A stretch of 64,000 nt of DNA from Daphnia pulex (lineage: Eukaryota; Arthropoda; Branchiopoda; Diplostraca; Daphniidae): positions 6,899,501 to 6,963,500 of the forward strand of contig NC_060018.1 in the NCBI RefSeq assembly GCF_021134715.1, in the 5' to 3' direction. The translations under genes and the position numbers were made by a program. Positions 11,900 through 23,219 of this stretch are shown piece by piece. Every line of letters begins with the position of its first letter. The stretch's first letter is position 1. The notes below the pieces were generated by a model. That model did no database searches. It worked only from the letters and a program-made list of their open reading frames with translations, and had not been told where the DNA came from.

Positions 11900-12690
11900 A
11901 TAAGAATGCGTAATCAGATGGGGCCACGAAGCTACGCTTTCCTGGCCTTCACTTTAGACCGGGGGACATACCGTGGGGCCCTTTCATATAGTCTAGTGGC
12001 CAGCAATATGAAGCCCGAGGTGTAGAGAACTCGTATGCTTCGGCTGTCATCCGCCAGGAACGCGAGGGAGAATGATAAAAAATGGCGACTAGGCTGGGTG
12101 GGAAACTGGTCAAAATTACACTTTACTAGATTGGGAATAACTCGGCCAATCTAATTCGGAATGTAAATTCCTTTTGGATTGGTATTAAGGGATGGCCGAG
12201 CAAACTTTTGGTTAAATTTGTTTTTTTTAAAGGTTAGCATTTACCCAAAAAGCGATGCCAAAGACCCCCTAAAATTGTTAAAATTTCAAAAAAACTCCAA
12301 CTTTAACATTAAATTTCTCCCGAACGGCAGGAAATATTTAAATTCTGCAAACACAGGTGAATCCGGAGTAAAAAACTGGATATGCCTAAATTATTTCAGA
12401 TTTCTAGGTCCCATAGCGGAATGGGAAAAAAAGGGGGGTCCATGGATTTGGTGCGGTTGAGTGGTGGATTGCTTGTTAAAAAAAGAAAGATTACCGGGAA
12501 TTTGGGACAGCAAATTTTACTGCAGTTGAGATAGGCAGGGAGCTCCGCTCTCAAATCGGGCGTAGCTAAGCTATTTTTTTTCATAAAATGTAAATCTCAA
12601 TTTACACGATAATTCATCAATTTTTTTTACAGAAATATAGAATTGATATAGGAAAACACGATTTAAATTTTTTTTTTATTTTTAACAAAT
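11900..12690. other. Unassigned spacer between copies A and B
   Basis: I see no supported gene. A phrase near 12190 (gggatggccgagc) also occurs near 17383, hinting at another low-copy repeat, but I could not define ends. Confidence 0.35.
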
Positions 12691-12699
12691 TTTAAGGCT

Positions 12700-12949
12700 T
12701 ATAAATCAAATGTCCCACCCCACCCACCCTAGTGTCCTCATTTACCCCCCAAAATAGGCACCTCCCACAAATTTTTGAAAACTTTAGCCGTTTCCTACCG
12801 GTAAACGGTTTACTCTAAAATTAAATAAAAAATATGGGGGGTGCTACATGTTAAATATATAAAAATGTAAAAATAAAATAAAATAGGGTGATTATATTGG
12901 GAGATATGGGGGGAAAACGAAAACCGTCCCGGATTACTCCAGTCTCCCC
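12700..12949. mobile_element. Truncated copy of the TA-type MITE (right end only)
   Basis: The sequence from about 12700, including gtgtcctcatttacccccca, to the terminal ttactccagtctcccc matches the right end of the intact element at 44477-45342. After its end TA follows, then acttatttttgtttattcta, which is half of the 110 bp hairpin. The MITE therefore appears to have inserted at a TA inside a hairpin copy. I found no left end. Confidence 0.6.
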
Positions 12950-12977
12950 TACTTATTTTTGTTTATTCTATTGGGGA

Positions 12978-14290
12978 GATCTTCCGTCATAGTTCCGGGT
13001 CGCATTTTTGGGATAAATTTCCAGTTATAGGTTTTTTTGTTTTTGAAGTTGACGGAAGGAGGAGCGAGAGAGCAGGTGTTGCAAAATTATAAGCTAGCAG
13101 GAACAATTTTCTTGACACATTTTTATTTCATTTAACATAGCAACAGTCGAATTTAGCTTTTAACAAATGAAAATTCTTGGATTTGGTCAAGTGCAAAGAA
13201 GTTCAGAAGCCAAACAAATACAACAATCTTATCCGGGGAAAAATAAGGGAATCAATAGTAAAGTAAATTATTCCCTAAGTTTAAGTTACGTTAAATTTAT
13301 AACATCAATTGACAAATTTGCTACTTAGAATGCCACTCTAGGAGTAAGTTAAAAATAAAAAAATCTTGCTTGTTTGCCATTTGGCCATTACCGTTACTCA
13401 TAATCGAGACCAGACTAAGCGGGAGGGGGTGCTGAAACACGTAATTGTAAAACTTGCATGAGAAGATCCACGAGAGCTTTGGCTTCTCCGTCTTTGTTAT
13501 TTATCCAAATATCCCAAAACTAAAAAAAACAAACAAATAAAAATAATAATGAATTAATTTTGGGACGAAAATATCGAGCTGAGTACCGAATAAGGAAACA
13601 TATATACCTCTTTTTCGTCAAAAGGCGAAGCACATAGGGCTCGCAAGTGCGAGTGTAGCTTCACGTGACTGTCAATGAGGTCTCCAGCGATAACTCATCG
13701 CCGAGCGGCCTTTAAGCAGTTTTTGAAGAAAGACAGGATCCCCTAGCCCATCAATCACAATGCGCTGAAACTCAGTTTGGATTAAAATCGAGTTATACTG
13801 TAGCTCAGGCGCTGATCGAGAAAGTAAATTAACTTCGCGCATTAATATCTATTAAAATTCGGGAAAAATTCAAACATTGGTAACAAATTGTACTTATCAA
13901 TGAATAATCTGAAGTAGTTTACCTTAAATGTAGTCGCTACGACTTAAATTCGTGCAAAGTGGAGAGCAAAAATCGTCGATTTACTCCGAAATTTTTAGCC
14001 ACGCTTAGTCCAGAACGGCGTATATTTTTGATCCATTCGCCTAAAATATGTATCATATTTCATACACTTTTCAAATAATAAGCAAACAACTGTAGAAGCA
14101 AATTACCAAGATAATTTAGTTAGAACCAAAATTTTAACATAAAAATTTAAAAAATTACTACAATCCAGGTATAACTCCAGCTTATTATTCGGTACAATAA
14201 ATCGTTTGTTAATGCATCCTTATCAACGGGACGGTAAACAGTTTTAGGAGGAAGACTTTTTCTAGCTGGGGGTTTTCTTCCTGTTTCATA
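12978..14290 (-). pseudogene. Copy B, C-terminal exons of the TFS2M-family gene
   Basis: The block 12978 to about 14060 is a close copy of 9640-10715. It encodes on the minus strand the APELQYNSILIQTEFQ-type exon (about 13850-13610) and the last exon ending VSAPPPA (about 13515-13420), here with the intact GGA codon that is TGA in copy A. A short deletion in the ALRGLLL-region (13700-13715) shifts that exon. Upstream (14285-14160) lies an extra exon reading GRKPPARKSLPPKTVYR. The TFS2M exon and the HHPSHEHHQ exon are missing from this copy. Non-functional as read. Confidence 0.5.
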
Positions 14291-14833
14291 GATTTCAACA
14301 ATTACAAAATAAATAAATAAAAAAGTCTTTAAAAAAGTCTTACGACTTACTTAAAGACTTACCAGGGTTGGGATGAGTAATAATCTCATCATTAGAACCG
14401 GATAATAAGTTACTCGTGGCCGAGCTCGTGGCTTATTTTCTTCACCAACGAAGCTGGATATCTTGGCTACATCAGTGGCATGTCGCAAAGCATTTTTACA
14501 AATGAGATTTTGACAGCGACAAAAATTAAACGGGTAATACCTTCACTGGAATCGGCGCAGATGGCTTCAGACCATGGGTATACAGAATGGGGGCAACACT
14601 AGGTTCGCTCTATCTTTTATTGCTCATCGGTTTAATTTTTGTCTTGTTATTTGCTTCGTTAAGAGAAATATTAGCCCCACTATCCAACCTGGACTTTTAC
14701 ATAGATTTTCTTGAATCGAGTCAATGGCAAATTTTCTCTTGAGGCTGGTCGGCTGATCTTCAGCCAATTTTTCTCTCTCGAATTAGATTCACATTTCAAA
14801 AGTAAAATTTCATATCAAAAGTTTTATAAATAT

Positions 14834-16247
14834 TCAAATCATAACTGAAATTACTTTTCTACTTAATGCTTTCCGACTAATGTTATGTTTCCTAGCAGCT
14901 TGGCTGATCGAAGCTCCGTTTTTTATGTCTTTCATAGCTTGTTCGAAAATTTCTAGTATTGATAAGTTATCATTTGAAAACACGTTTACCTGTTGAAAAA
15001 ATAATAGAATAGAATATATAAAATTAAAATATCTGGTAGCCAACTTGTTAACTAACAATTTTTCATGCATGGTTTGGAGATTTTTCATTTTCAGCGCGAT
15101 TCTTCTCTTTCAATTGTGCTCTCATTTGACTTGAAATCACCTCTCTATTTAAAGTGTGTCAACTCATGTTATTGTTCATAGCTGCTGTGAGGATCGATTC
15201 ACCACACTCAACATCATTCAGAGCTTGTTTTAGGGACTGTTGCTTCAATACTCTAGCTTTTGTCAACACTTTTAACTTACTATCTGTAAAATTTCTAAAA
15301 AAAAAATATTTTATTATTAAGTCTGTTTCAATAACAAATTCTATTATTAAAAACTTTTTTCGTTTAAAATTGAAATTGGAACGCCAAAATCTAATGAAAC
15401 ACTATGAATACGGAACTCCCATTCTTTACTTCTTGAACTGCGTCTTCCAGGATTTTTTTTTCGATTTTTTTTATTGTTTTCCAGTCATTCTTAAGAAGAT
15501 TTCTACTTTTAAGCTATTACATAAATGATAATCTAAATACGACGATAGTTAAATAAATGTTGTTGTAATACTACTTACTAAATCCCATAATTTCTTGTTA
15601 CTCATTTTGTAGTAATCTGCAACAACAGATGGTTTCTTTCCATTTTCAATTTCAAAAATAACCTTTTCTAGCTTTTTCACATTCACAACCTTCGGGAAGC
15701 GATTCCGTCGGAGTACTTTTCAACATTTCAGCACCGGACGAAGAGACAATGGATGATAAATGCCTTATTGGCTTTGCACATGGAATGATACTAACATGCT
15801 GGGAATCTGATTCTCGACGCTGTAGCACACCGAATTGTGTGGCTTTTGTAGGCCAGCGCAGAAATGAATGTAAGTAGTTTGCCCTAGTAAAATTCATAGA
15901 TTGGTTTTAGTTTTAATAAGTCTAATTCTTTTTTTAGCTTACCAATATCTTCGTCTAGTTGTGACTCTTTAGAGAAGTTTGACATCATATCTATCCTTGC
16001 TGCATTGTGATCAGGAAATATGGGTTCAATATTTTCATTATTATTAGCAAGTTTTCTTTGAATGTCATCGTATATATTTTGTTTTATTTTTTCATAAATT
16101 GTACTTCTAGTGTTTTTTCATAATCATCCATGCTTTCCATGTGTTCCAACAGATCTTCATTGGTAGGTAGGAAATCTAATCCAGCATCTCTGTATGCTTC
16201 CTCAAGAATATCTTTAACAATTCCAATGGTTGATTTGCCCTTTTGCT
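14834..16247 (-). pseudogene. Copy B, psq-type HTH gene with three HTH-like units
   Basis: Minus strand. The first exon (16247 to about 15943) reads KGKSTIGIVKDILEEAY, then after a one-base shift near 16117 IYDDIQRKLANNNENIEPIF, ending at a GT donor at 15942. Three short helix-turn-helix-like units follow: EIENGKKPSVVADYY (about 15660-15582), QALNDVECGESILTAAM (about 15240-15170) and AMKDIKNGASISQAARKHN (about 14940-14880). They share the pattern G-x-S/K-x-x-x-A-A and resemble Pipsqueak-type motifs. A second frameshift separates the Ser/Thr-rich stretch before 15700 from the first unit. Divergent from copies A and C, so an older member or relative. Confidence 0.5.
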
Positions 16248-16499
16248 TTATTATAAATACTTTGTAGTGTCATTTAAATAACACATTAAGATCTTTGATA
16301 TTTTTCTATTAAAAAAATTTTTTTTTTCGTGTTTGCGGATCTCCAAAGTAGCCAAGCGGGAAAGCAGACTCAAATCAAAATCTATCAAAATCGTGAGAAA
16401 ATCAGAAAACCCCATGCCATTGAACATTGGCGTTGGGCAATATTGTGGCAATACAACAAATAAAATGTTGAAACGTTGCATTGTTCTTCATGATTACCA

Positions 16500-16587
16500 A
16501 ATAAGAAAAAAATGGCCACTTATTTATTTACTCTGAGAATCCAAAAGATAAGAAGAACTCATTCGTCTTGAGATTTTAAAACTTTCG

Positions 16588-16619
<32 letters not shown>

Positions 16620-17800
16620 AGGATGCATGAATTTATTCTCAAAACTAGATAAGCAATGCCATCATGGAGACTTCAACGCTGGCATGTATCTTCTTCACGA
16701 CGTCATGTGTGGTATGAAATGATTAACGTTTATTACTCCCTTATAGCCGCTTCTTCTTCTTCTTATATTATTATTGATTTAAAGATGCAGAATTGTCACA
16801 TGTTCTCACATGACCTGACAATCCCACCATTTCATATCTATATCTAACGACTAATTCACATAGAATTGACAGCATAAGGTACCTGTGGCCTTTATTGTTT
16901 ATTGAGTGAATTACATGGCGATTAAGTTATTTACAAACTGAGACGAATGTGAAATCGAATATTATAAAAGTAAACTTTGAATAACGAATCAAATCGATGG
17001 CGTTTGTGAGAATAGAGAAGAAAGGACATGTGGTTTAGTAACTTCTCCAGTAGAAACTTCCGTTGGAGTGACGATAGTTATCGAATAAAATTGCGTTGTA
17101 AAATTGTTACAATTGAACACAACTTCAAGGTACATATGAAATAGGCAAACAGCCAAGGAATTGGAACAGCAGTAATCTATTCATGCACTACACCAGAATC
17201 TAATTACGAATAAATTTAGCAAACAAAACTCACATTTTTTTTAAGATTTGAACTTACAATCGTTAGTAATGTGATTGTTAGAGAAAGTTTTTCAATCCAT
17301 GTTATTACATTATTTTGACGTGAAACTAATATTTGTTGAATACTTACTTTCGTGCAATTCAGGTTGCCCATCGGGATGGCCGAGCCATCCCTCGAGCAAC
17401 CAATAATTACTGCTTTTAAATTTGATCAGTGTTGTACAGCACCTTTTTTCAAGGGCAATTTGTGATTTTCATCAAGACGATGTCATTGTGAAATCTGCTC
17501 TTTATTATGGAACATAGTGTAAAGAATTAGTAATCATACTCTCCAGGGTGACAGAAAAGTACAGCTATATTGCAAATCCTTTTCTCATAATAATAAGTCA
17601 AATTCATTTCAACGCCAAAAATGAAATGAAAGTGATTCCCAAAATGGTGAAAATGGGAAATAAATACTAAAGTTGTGAATTATGCAAAGGGAAAACAAAA
17701 AAAGAGAAGCATTTCAACACTATAAGCTAAAAATGATAACGAGCTATTTGGGTGGGTGCACCCAATGGTGTTGAAGGTAAACAGCTAATTTGATGTCAAC
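16500..17800. other. No supported gene
   Basis: Holds a poly-T run of more than 20 bases near 16589-16612 and otherwise A+T-rich unique-looking sequence. No domain, repeat end or RNA gene was recognised. Confidence 0.4.
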
Positions 17801-18164
17801 TCAAGCTTCAAGTAAAACACTTCAAACCATCTCGTATGGGACTCAAACGAATAAAAAGATACAAGTAATCGATTTCAATTAAAGAGGATGAATTTGAAAT
17901 TGATTTGCAACGTATTTCCTGTCTTTCAAAGGGACTATAATTAAGCAACATAAAACATTTTGATTTAAGAGTAGGCCGAAAGAAATTCCATAAATTATTT
18001 TCCAAACACTTTGATGACCAAGACTTAACCATCCCAGATCGTTCAGAAAACAATTCCACCGTTTTCTGCAGTTGTTCATGGTGGATGTACGCTTCTGATG
18101 GGATCTTTTTTTGCGGCCTCGGAGTTATTGAAATCATAGCTGATACTACTTTAATCCCAGCGAC

Positions 18165-18530
18165 GAAGTAAGATAACTGTAAGGATGGTGTTTCAGTCCA
18201 AAAGTTCCAACAACCACTGTATCGACATAACCTAGCAGGCGCTAATGTATAGGTAGATGGCAGTTGCATATCACGCCTATCGATGAAAATCAATTGTTTT
18301 CCAGTGCCTGTGCTCCCTCAGCAACTGTAGCATGTACGTCAGATGATTTTTTTCCATAGTACTAGCAGCCAAATGGCACAAAATTCTTTTAGACGATATA
18401 GTTTGCTGTTTGTTTTTGAAGAACTTCCTGTAAGATTAATTACAGTTGTTCCTTCAAAAGTATCGAAATCTTCATCATATTTTGCTGCTTTCTGTTGGTC
18501 TGCGTTCGAAAAATGTACATACAATACCTA
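18165..18530 (-). repeat. 366 bp repeat, sister of 26773-27140
   Basis: About 80-90% identical by eye to 26773-27140 over its whole length, same orientation. On the minus strand both copies carry a fragment YDEDFDTFEGTTVINLTGSS (18530-18420 here; EDEDFDAFEGTTVINLTG there). In the second copy this lies just upstream of the CACTA-like transposase exons, so it may be an N-terminal exon of that element. The open frame 18293-17808 on the same strand continues from this block and is unrecognised. Confidence 0.55.
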
Positions 18531-18719
18531 ACTAAAGATTGGGAACGCGCGCGCGCACGAGAGAGAACCTTATGGAGTTTGGTTTTTTTTCTCGGCGATC
18601 CAAAAAATCCTATTTTCGTCGGATCATGATGAATTTTTTTTTGCCGTATCCATTATAGGTAGCAGTAAGCAAATTTTTTTTCAGAAAGGCATTTCCGCAA
18701 TTCTGTTAGTTCAGAAATG

Positions 18720-18848
18720 GCTGATGAAGACAATGAAAGATTAGGCACAACTGACGTAAATAACGCCGTTCTTGCAGGCCCAACTGTGGTTCCTGTGGCT
18801 TGTGTGATCCAGCCTTGGTTCTACCAAGGAAGGTTCCGCTACTGAGCC
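18720..18848 (+). other. Short open frame, unrecognised
   Basis: An ATG at 18719-18721 gives MADEDNERLGTTDVNNAVLA and about 22 further residues to a TGA. It lies 140 bases upstream of the copy D exon and could be its first exon. There is no independent support. Confidence 0.2.
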
Positions 18849-18984
18849 TAATGGACGAGAAATCGAGAAGCTAAGAGTACATCGTGGCTTCTAATCGTTT
18901 TCGTCCGAGATCATACTCGAAGTGGTAACACAGCCCCGTAAAACTAGAAATTTTAAACGCATTTTACGGGCACACCCGCTCATT

Positions 18985-19446
18985 TCCACACCCTAAACCC
19001 TCCGCACTCAGAACCAATCCGGAACAAAACTGTTGTTTTAGCAAATGTCTTTGACTTAATTCCAGACTTCACTGACCATCATCCATCCCATGAACACCAT
19101 CAGTTAATCACTGGTGTAGCATTTGCCGCAAAGAAGAAGAATACCGTAAAATTTCGTCTAAACGCATCTCACGATGCAACAAGACCGGACTACCAACGAA
19201 ATGCGTGGAGGGCTCTTCGACTCGTTAGCGAACTAAAAGAGAAGATTGGAAATTTTTCGAGAATTTAACCTCAATATCATTTTTCTGGAATTTATGAAAG
19301 GATTAACAAGCTGTTATAATTCTCATTTTAAGGTGGTTACGGAATCGCCGCTTACACCACACAGTGATTACTCGTGTCTTATCAATTTGAAGGTTTCTGC
19401 ATTGAAAACGGAACTTCAAAGGCGCCCGTAAGACGACCAACTTTTT
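18985..19446 (+). pseudogene. Copy D, HHPSHEHHQ-exon and following exon of the TFS2M family
   Basis: The plus-strand frame running to a TAA at about 19268 reads HSEPIRNKTVVLANVFD, HHPSHEHHQLITGVAFA, KFRLNASHDATRPDYQRNAW, then VSELKEKIGNFSRI. It is clearly homologous to copy A 11330-11092 but diverged. The following exon (about 19331-19446) gives SPLTPHSDYSCLINLKVSAL, matching copy A 10989-10862. The next part of this gene was split by the fold-back element at 19540; homology to copy A resumes at 21191 (ctttgataatttgtgctg). Confidence 0.6.
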
Positions 19447-19539
19447 AATTGAATGCTTTGGCGAGAAACAGAGCAAACTTCTGGTGATTTTTAAAAATTA
19501 TTTTACTTTAACACGAATTATTTTTTTTCTTGTCTTATG

Positions 19540-21104
19540 GGTAGTCGGTGAAATAGGACTGAAACGAAATAGGACTGGTAGAAATAGGACTACGTTTTAG
19601 GACTAGTCAAATTAGGACTGGTCGAAATAGGACTACTTTTTGCAACTCATTATTGCCAGTCCTATTTCTCCTTACGAGCAGTCCTATTTCTACCATCAAC
19701 TAGTCCTATTTCTACCTGTCCTATTTCAACAGATAAAAGATCTGGCATCCTTGTAGGATTTGCCAAAGGATTTGCCAAAAGACGATTGAACCGAAGATCC
19801 GGCACCGTTCATATACTATTCAGCAAATTAAACTATGTTAGTAATAGTCCAGTTCGTTTTTCATTTGTAACTTGTATATTTCAAAACTTTTTTAACTTTT
19901 TTTTATAAAAAGGTTGAATACAATCATGTTAATAAAGCCCATTTGTTAGAAATATCAATTTGATATTCAATTTAAGGTTTATTCGGAAATAAGATATTGT
20001 GTTAAAAGTTTCGATTTTTACGGAACTGACGCGCTGCCCAAGCCGGCCAGAAGGGGGGTCGGACGGGGGGGGGATTGCACGTACCCATGGGAGAGGGGTA
20101 AGAGAAGGGGGGTTTACCTGGGCCATACCATACGGCACCATCTTTTCCCTATTGCTAAAACGTCAACGGTGATATAATGGTTAGCAATCCGTTCTATCAT
20201 GCCAATGGACTGAGGATCGAAGTTCGATTATCTCGAACTTCGATTATCTCGGTCAAGGCGAGATAAATGAAAATTTAATTTTGAAAATTTTAAATTACAA
20301 CAGCTTCAGGTACTGATGATTTATATAATGCAATTTGTGATCGATTGATATTACAGTACCTGAGGCTGTTGTAATTTAAAATTTTCAAAATTAAATTTTC
20401 ATTTATCTCGCCTTGACCGAGAATCGAACTTCGATCCTCAGTCCATTGGCATGATAGAACGGATTGCTAACCATTATATCACCGTTGACGTTTTAGCAAT
20501 AGGGAAAAGATGGTGCCGTATGGTATGGCCCAGGTAAACCCCCCTTCTCTTACCCCTCTCCCATGGGTACGTGCAATCCCCCCCCCCCCGTCCGACCCCC
20601 CTTCTGGCCGGCTTGGGCTGCGCGTCAGTTCCGTAAAAATCGAAACTTTTAACACAATATCTTATTTCCGAATAAACCTTAAATTGCATATCAAATTGAT
20701 ATTTCTAACAAATGGGCTTTATTAACATGATTGTATTCAACCTTTTTATTAAAAAAAAAGTTAAAAAAGTTTTGAAATATACAAGTTACAAATGAAAAAC
20801 GAACTGGACTATTACTAACATAGTTTAATTTGCTGAATAGTATATGAACGGTGCCGGATCTACGGTTCAATCGTCTTTTGGCAAATCCTACAAGGATGCC
20901 AGATCTTTTATCTGTTGAAATAGGACAGGTAGAAATAGGACTAGTGGATGGTAGAAATAGGACTGCTCGTAAGGAGAAATAGGACTGGCAATAATGAGTT
21001 GCAAAATGTAGTCCTATTTCAACCAGTCCTATTTCTACTTAGTCCTAAATCGTAGTCCTATTTCTACCAGTCCTATTTGGTTTAGTCCTAAATCACCGCC
21101 AATC
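19540..21104. mobile_element. Fold-back (long inverted repeat) element, 1565 bp, 8 bp target duplication
   Basis: Two arms (19540-20315 and 20354-21104) are near-perfect reverse complements around a 38 bp spacer. The ends are GGTAGTCGGTGAAATAGGACT and the reverse complement GATTGGCGGTGATTTAGGACT. GTCTTATG occurs immediately outside both ends (19532-19539 and 21105-21112), an 8 bp target-site duplication. The outer 200 bases of each arm are an irregular array of AAATAGGACT-type decamers in both orientations, as in Foldback-like transposons. Inside each arm is a tRNA-like stretch (TATAATGGTTAGCA then AGTTCGATT). No transposase is encoded, so it is non-autonomous; 8 bp duplications are typical of the hAT and P superfamilies. 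Confidence 0.85.
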
Positions 21105-21112
21105 GTCTTATG

Positions 21113-21690
21113 TACTGATTTTTGGTTGATTTGGGTGAAGGCAAAATATCCCTCCTGACGTCTTTAATAAGCCATAATAGGAGATTAAGTACTTTGATAA
21201 TTTGTGCTGAAAATTCTCTTGGTAATTTGATTCTAGGAGGATGAGAAGAAGGAGGAACATCGCTCCATAAGCATCTACAGGAAAAAGTGACTACCCAAGT
21301 GTACCTTTCTGAAAAATTGCCAGATTTCGGGAACTGGACCTGAGACCCCACATTGCCAGATCTAAGAAAAAACAGCAGAAAATTGTTGTTTTGATTTGGG
21401 TCCCTGGTGGTCAAAGTTGGAATCAAGGGCTGGGTATTGCTCGCTTCGGGACTTTCACCAAAAAGTCGTTTTTTGTTCTCTCTCCCGAGGACGAACGAAA
21501 ACAAAATAACCAATTGGCGACACCGGCAGGTAATTCAAATAACCGCCGATTTTGTGGATAGTGTCAAAAATTGTTATGTAGAGGAACGGAGGTGTAATTT
21601 GGTCTTTCCAACCGAGTTGGCATAATTAATTCAACTCTGGGCAAAGCCTTGGTGGAGCGGCCGGTGGCTACACGACCGGCCCCAAAGAAT
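21113..21690. other. Remainder of copy D region downstream of the fold-back insertion
   Basis: Around 21191-21225 the sequence ctttgataatttgtgctgaaaattctcttgg matches copy A (complement of about 10795-10825), proving that the fold-back element interrupts a family copy. After that no exon is recognised. Confidence 0.5.
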
Positions 21691-21694
21691 TGAT

Positions 21695-22890
21695 TCACCT
21701 TCTACGACAACGATCCAGGCCGTACCTTTTTAATAAACAAAACTTTGTAGTTACAATTTTGTATACCTGTTTAAGTGGTGTTGGATTTTCGTTTAGGATC
21801 TCCTCTAAAATGGAGGAAAACGATGAATGCGAATCAAAAAAAGAACTCGAAATTGTAGGGAATTTTTCACTGCTTGTACAAGAAAGCATTTCTTGAATAA
21901 GTTTGAACCGGTAGGCAGTTGTGTCTTTTTGGTTGAAATCCATAGGTTTGTACCGTTGTAAGTGATCAGCAAACTAATATACACAAAGGCGAATAATTAT
22001 ACGACATTAAAATGGTAATTGGTTGACTTACCATAAGCAAAAAAAATCCGCAATCATAACTATTCGTCTGTTGTGGAATGTCAAAGGCGATTTCACTTTT
22101 CCATGTTGTAGGGAATTTTTGTTTTCCATAAACCATGTACTCATGAATAATTCAAACATCTGTAGCAGTTCCATGTAACCGGCTATTTCTTCAATTCTGA
22201 CAAGACTGTCAATACAGTTTCAATACAAATGTCTTGGTATTGACAACTACAAGACTCCAGTGGTTGTTCTTGACATTTACAGGAACAAAAATCATGTCTA
22301 CTGTCGAAAAATCCTTATCAATCATCCATCTGGGTAAACCACAATACCCTAGTTTTTTTAGCTTTACTGGGAAAAATGTTGACATGCTTCGCTTCGGCCT
22401 ACATCCCACTTGCCCCTTTCTTCAATTGACTCCAATTGATAACTGATGATCTATATAAAAAAAAGTTGTACTTGACAGTCTAGTTTTGTTGGTTTTTCTT
22501 TTAAACTTACGACATCGTTGATCCACTTGTCCGGTCCATTCCAAATTGTTAGTAAATCACGACGAGTGACGGACATATGTCGTCATTCCGACATAACACT
22601 TCGGATAGTTCTAATGTGTTGTTAACAACAGCATTAATTTCCAATTCAGTATCTCGTGAAAAAGTGTAGTGTTTCTTTTTTGAACTTTCTTCTTCAATGC
22701 CATTGAGTTTCTTTAAATGAAGATGTTTTTGGAATGCTGTCACTTGCAGGGAATTCTGTTCACTGGCAATAATTTTTTGTTTATTTAGCATTAGCTTGTG
22801 ATAATCCGTTATTTGGAAATTTAAAAGCTGCAATTGTTCATTTGTCATTGAAGGATAAGATTGGTCATTGTTTAATTCTTCAAAAAACAT
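21695..22890 (-). pseudogene. Ulp1-type (C48) cysteine protease of a DNA transposon, degraded
   Basis: Minus strand. The N-terminal exon (22890 to about 22510) ends RRDLLTIWNGPDKWINDV, the usual start of Ulp1 domains. The next exon (about 22442-22209) has KLGYCGLPRWM and IFVPVNVKNNHWSLVVVN, where the His of HW is the catalytic histidine. Then follow ELLQMFELFMSTWFM, DIPQQTNSYDCGFFLLM (about 22085-22035; Q and the Cys of DCG complete the active site), and after an intron FADHLQRYKPMDFNQKD (21964-21910). Catalytic His, Gln and Cys are thus all present. Frameshifts near 22568 (before RRDLL) and near 22115 break the frame. Ulp1 domains accompany transposases in CACTA and KDZ elements; the CACTA-like transposase 2.4 kb upstream on the same strand supports this. 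Confidence 0.65.
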
Positions 22891-22967
22891 GTGTGAGAAA
22901 AAACTCGTTAGCTCCCCTAATAAAAGAATTTGAATAAGTACAACTTTAAATCGGCTAAATGCTGATT

Positions 22968-23159
22968 TTACTTACAAGCATCATTGACAGATGAATTTGC
23001 TGCAGGAAAAGAGGCAGACTGTAAGTTATTTGATTGTCGAGGTTTTCCATTTGCCCACCTATAGAAAAACTTTGAATAAGTGAAACTTCCTTCTGATTTT
23101 ACTTGCAAGCAACAAATTGCATGTCGTACGTTCCGCAGTAACGCGGCAGAAACTTTCAC
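22968..23159 (-). other. Short open frame between protease and transposase pseudogenes
   Basis: A 63-residue frame with no recognised domain, on the same strand as the Ulp1 and transposase pieces. It may be a linker exon of the same element. Confidence 0.2.
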
Positions 23160-23219
23160 TTTGCGGTACCGGTACTTTTGCTAAATGACAATAGCATATC
23201 AAATGACATGAAATTCATA

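Noticed and set aside
19550-19740. Regularly recurring AAATAGGACT motif resembling a CRISPR array
   Set aside because: Spacing is irregular, units occur in both orientations, and there are no unique spacers of constant length. The array is subterminal repeat structure of a fold-back element in eukaryotic DNA.
20160-20270. Functional tRNA gene in the palindrome arm
   Set aside because: The A and B box-like motifs are present, but the acceptor stem does not pair and the T stem has mismatches, so only a tRNA-like relic is claimed.
19929-20725. Two 70-71 codon frames starting MVPYGMAQVNPPSL on opposite strands
   Set aside because: They are mirror images created by the palindrome arms and have no domain, so they are not independent genes.
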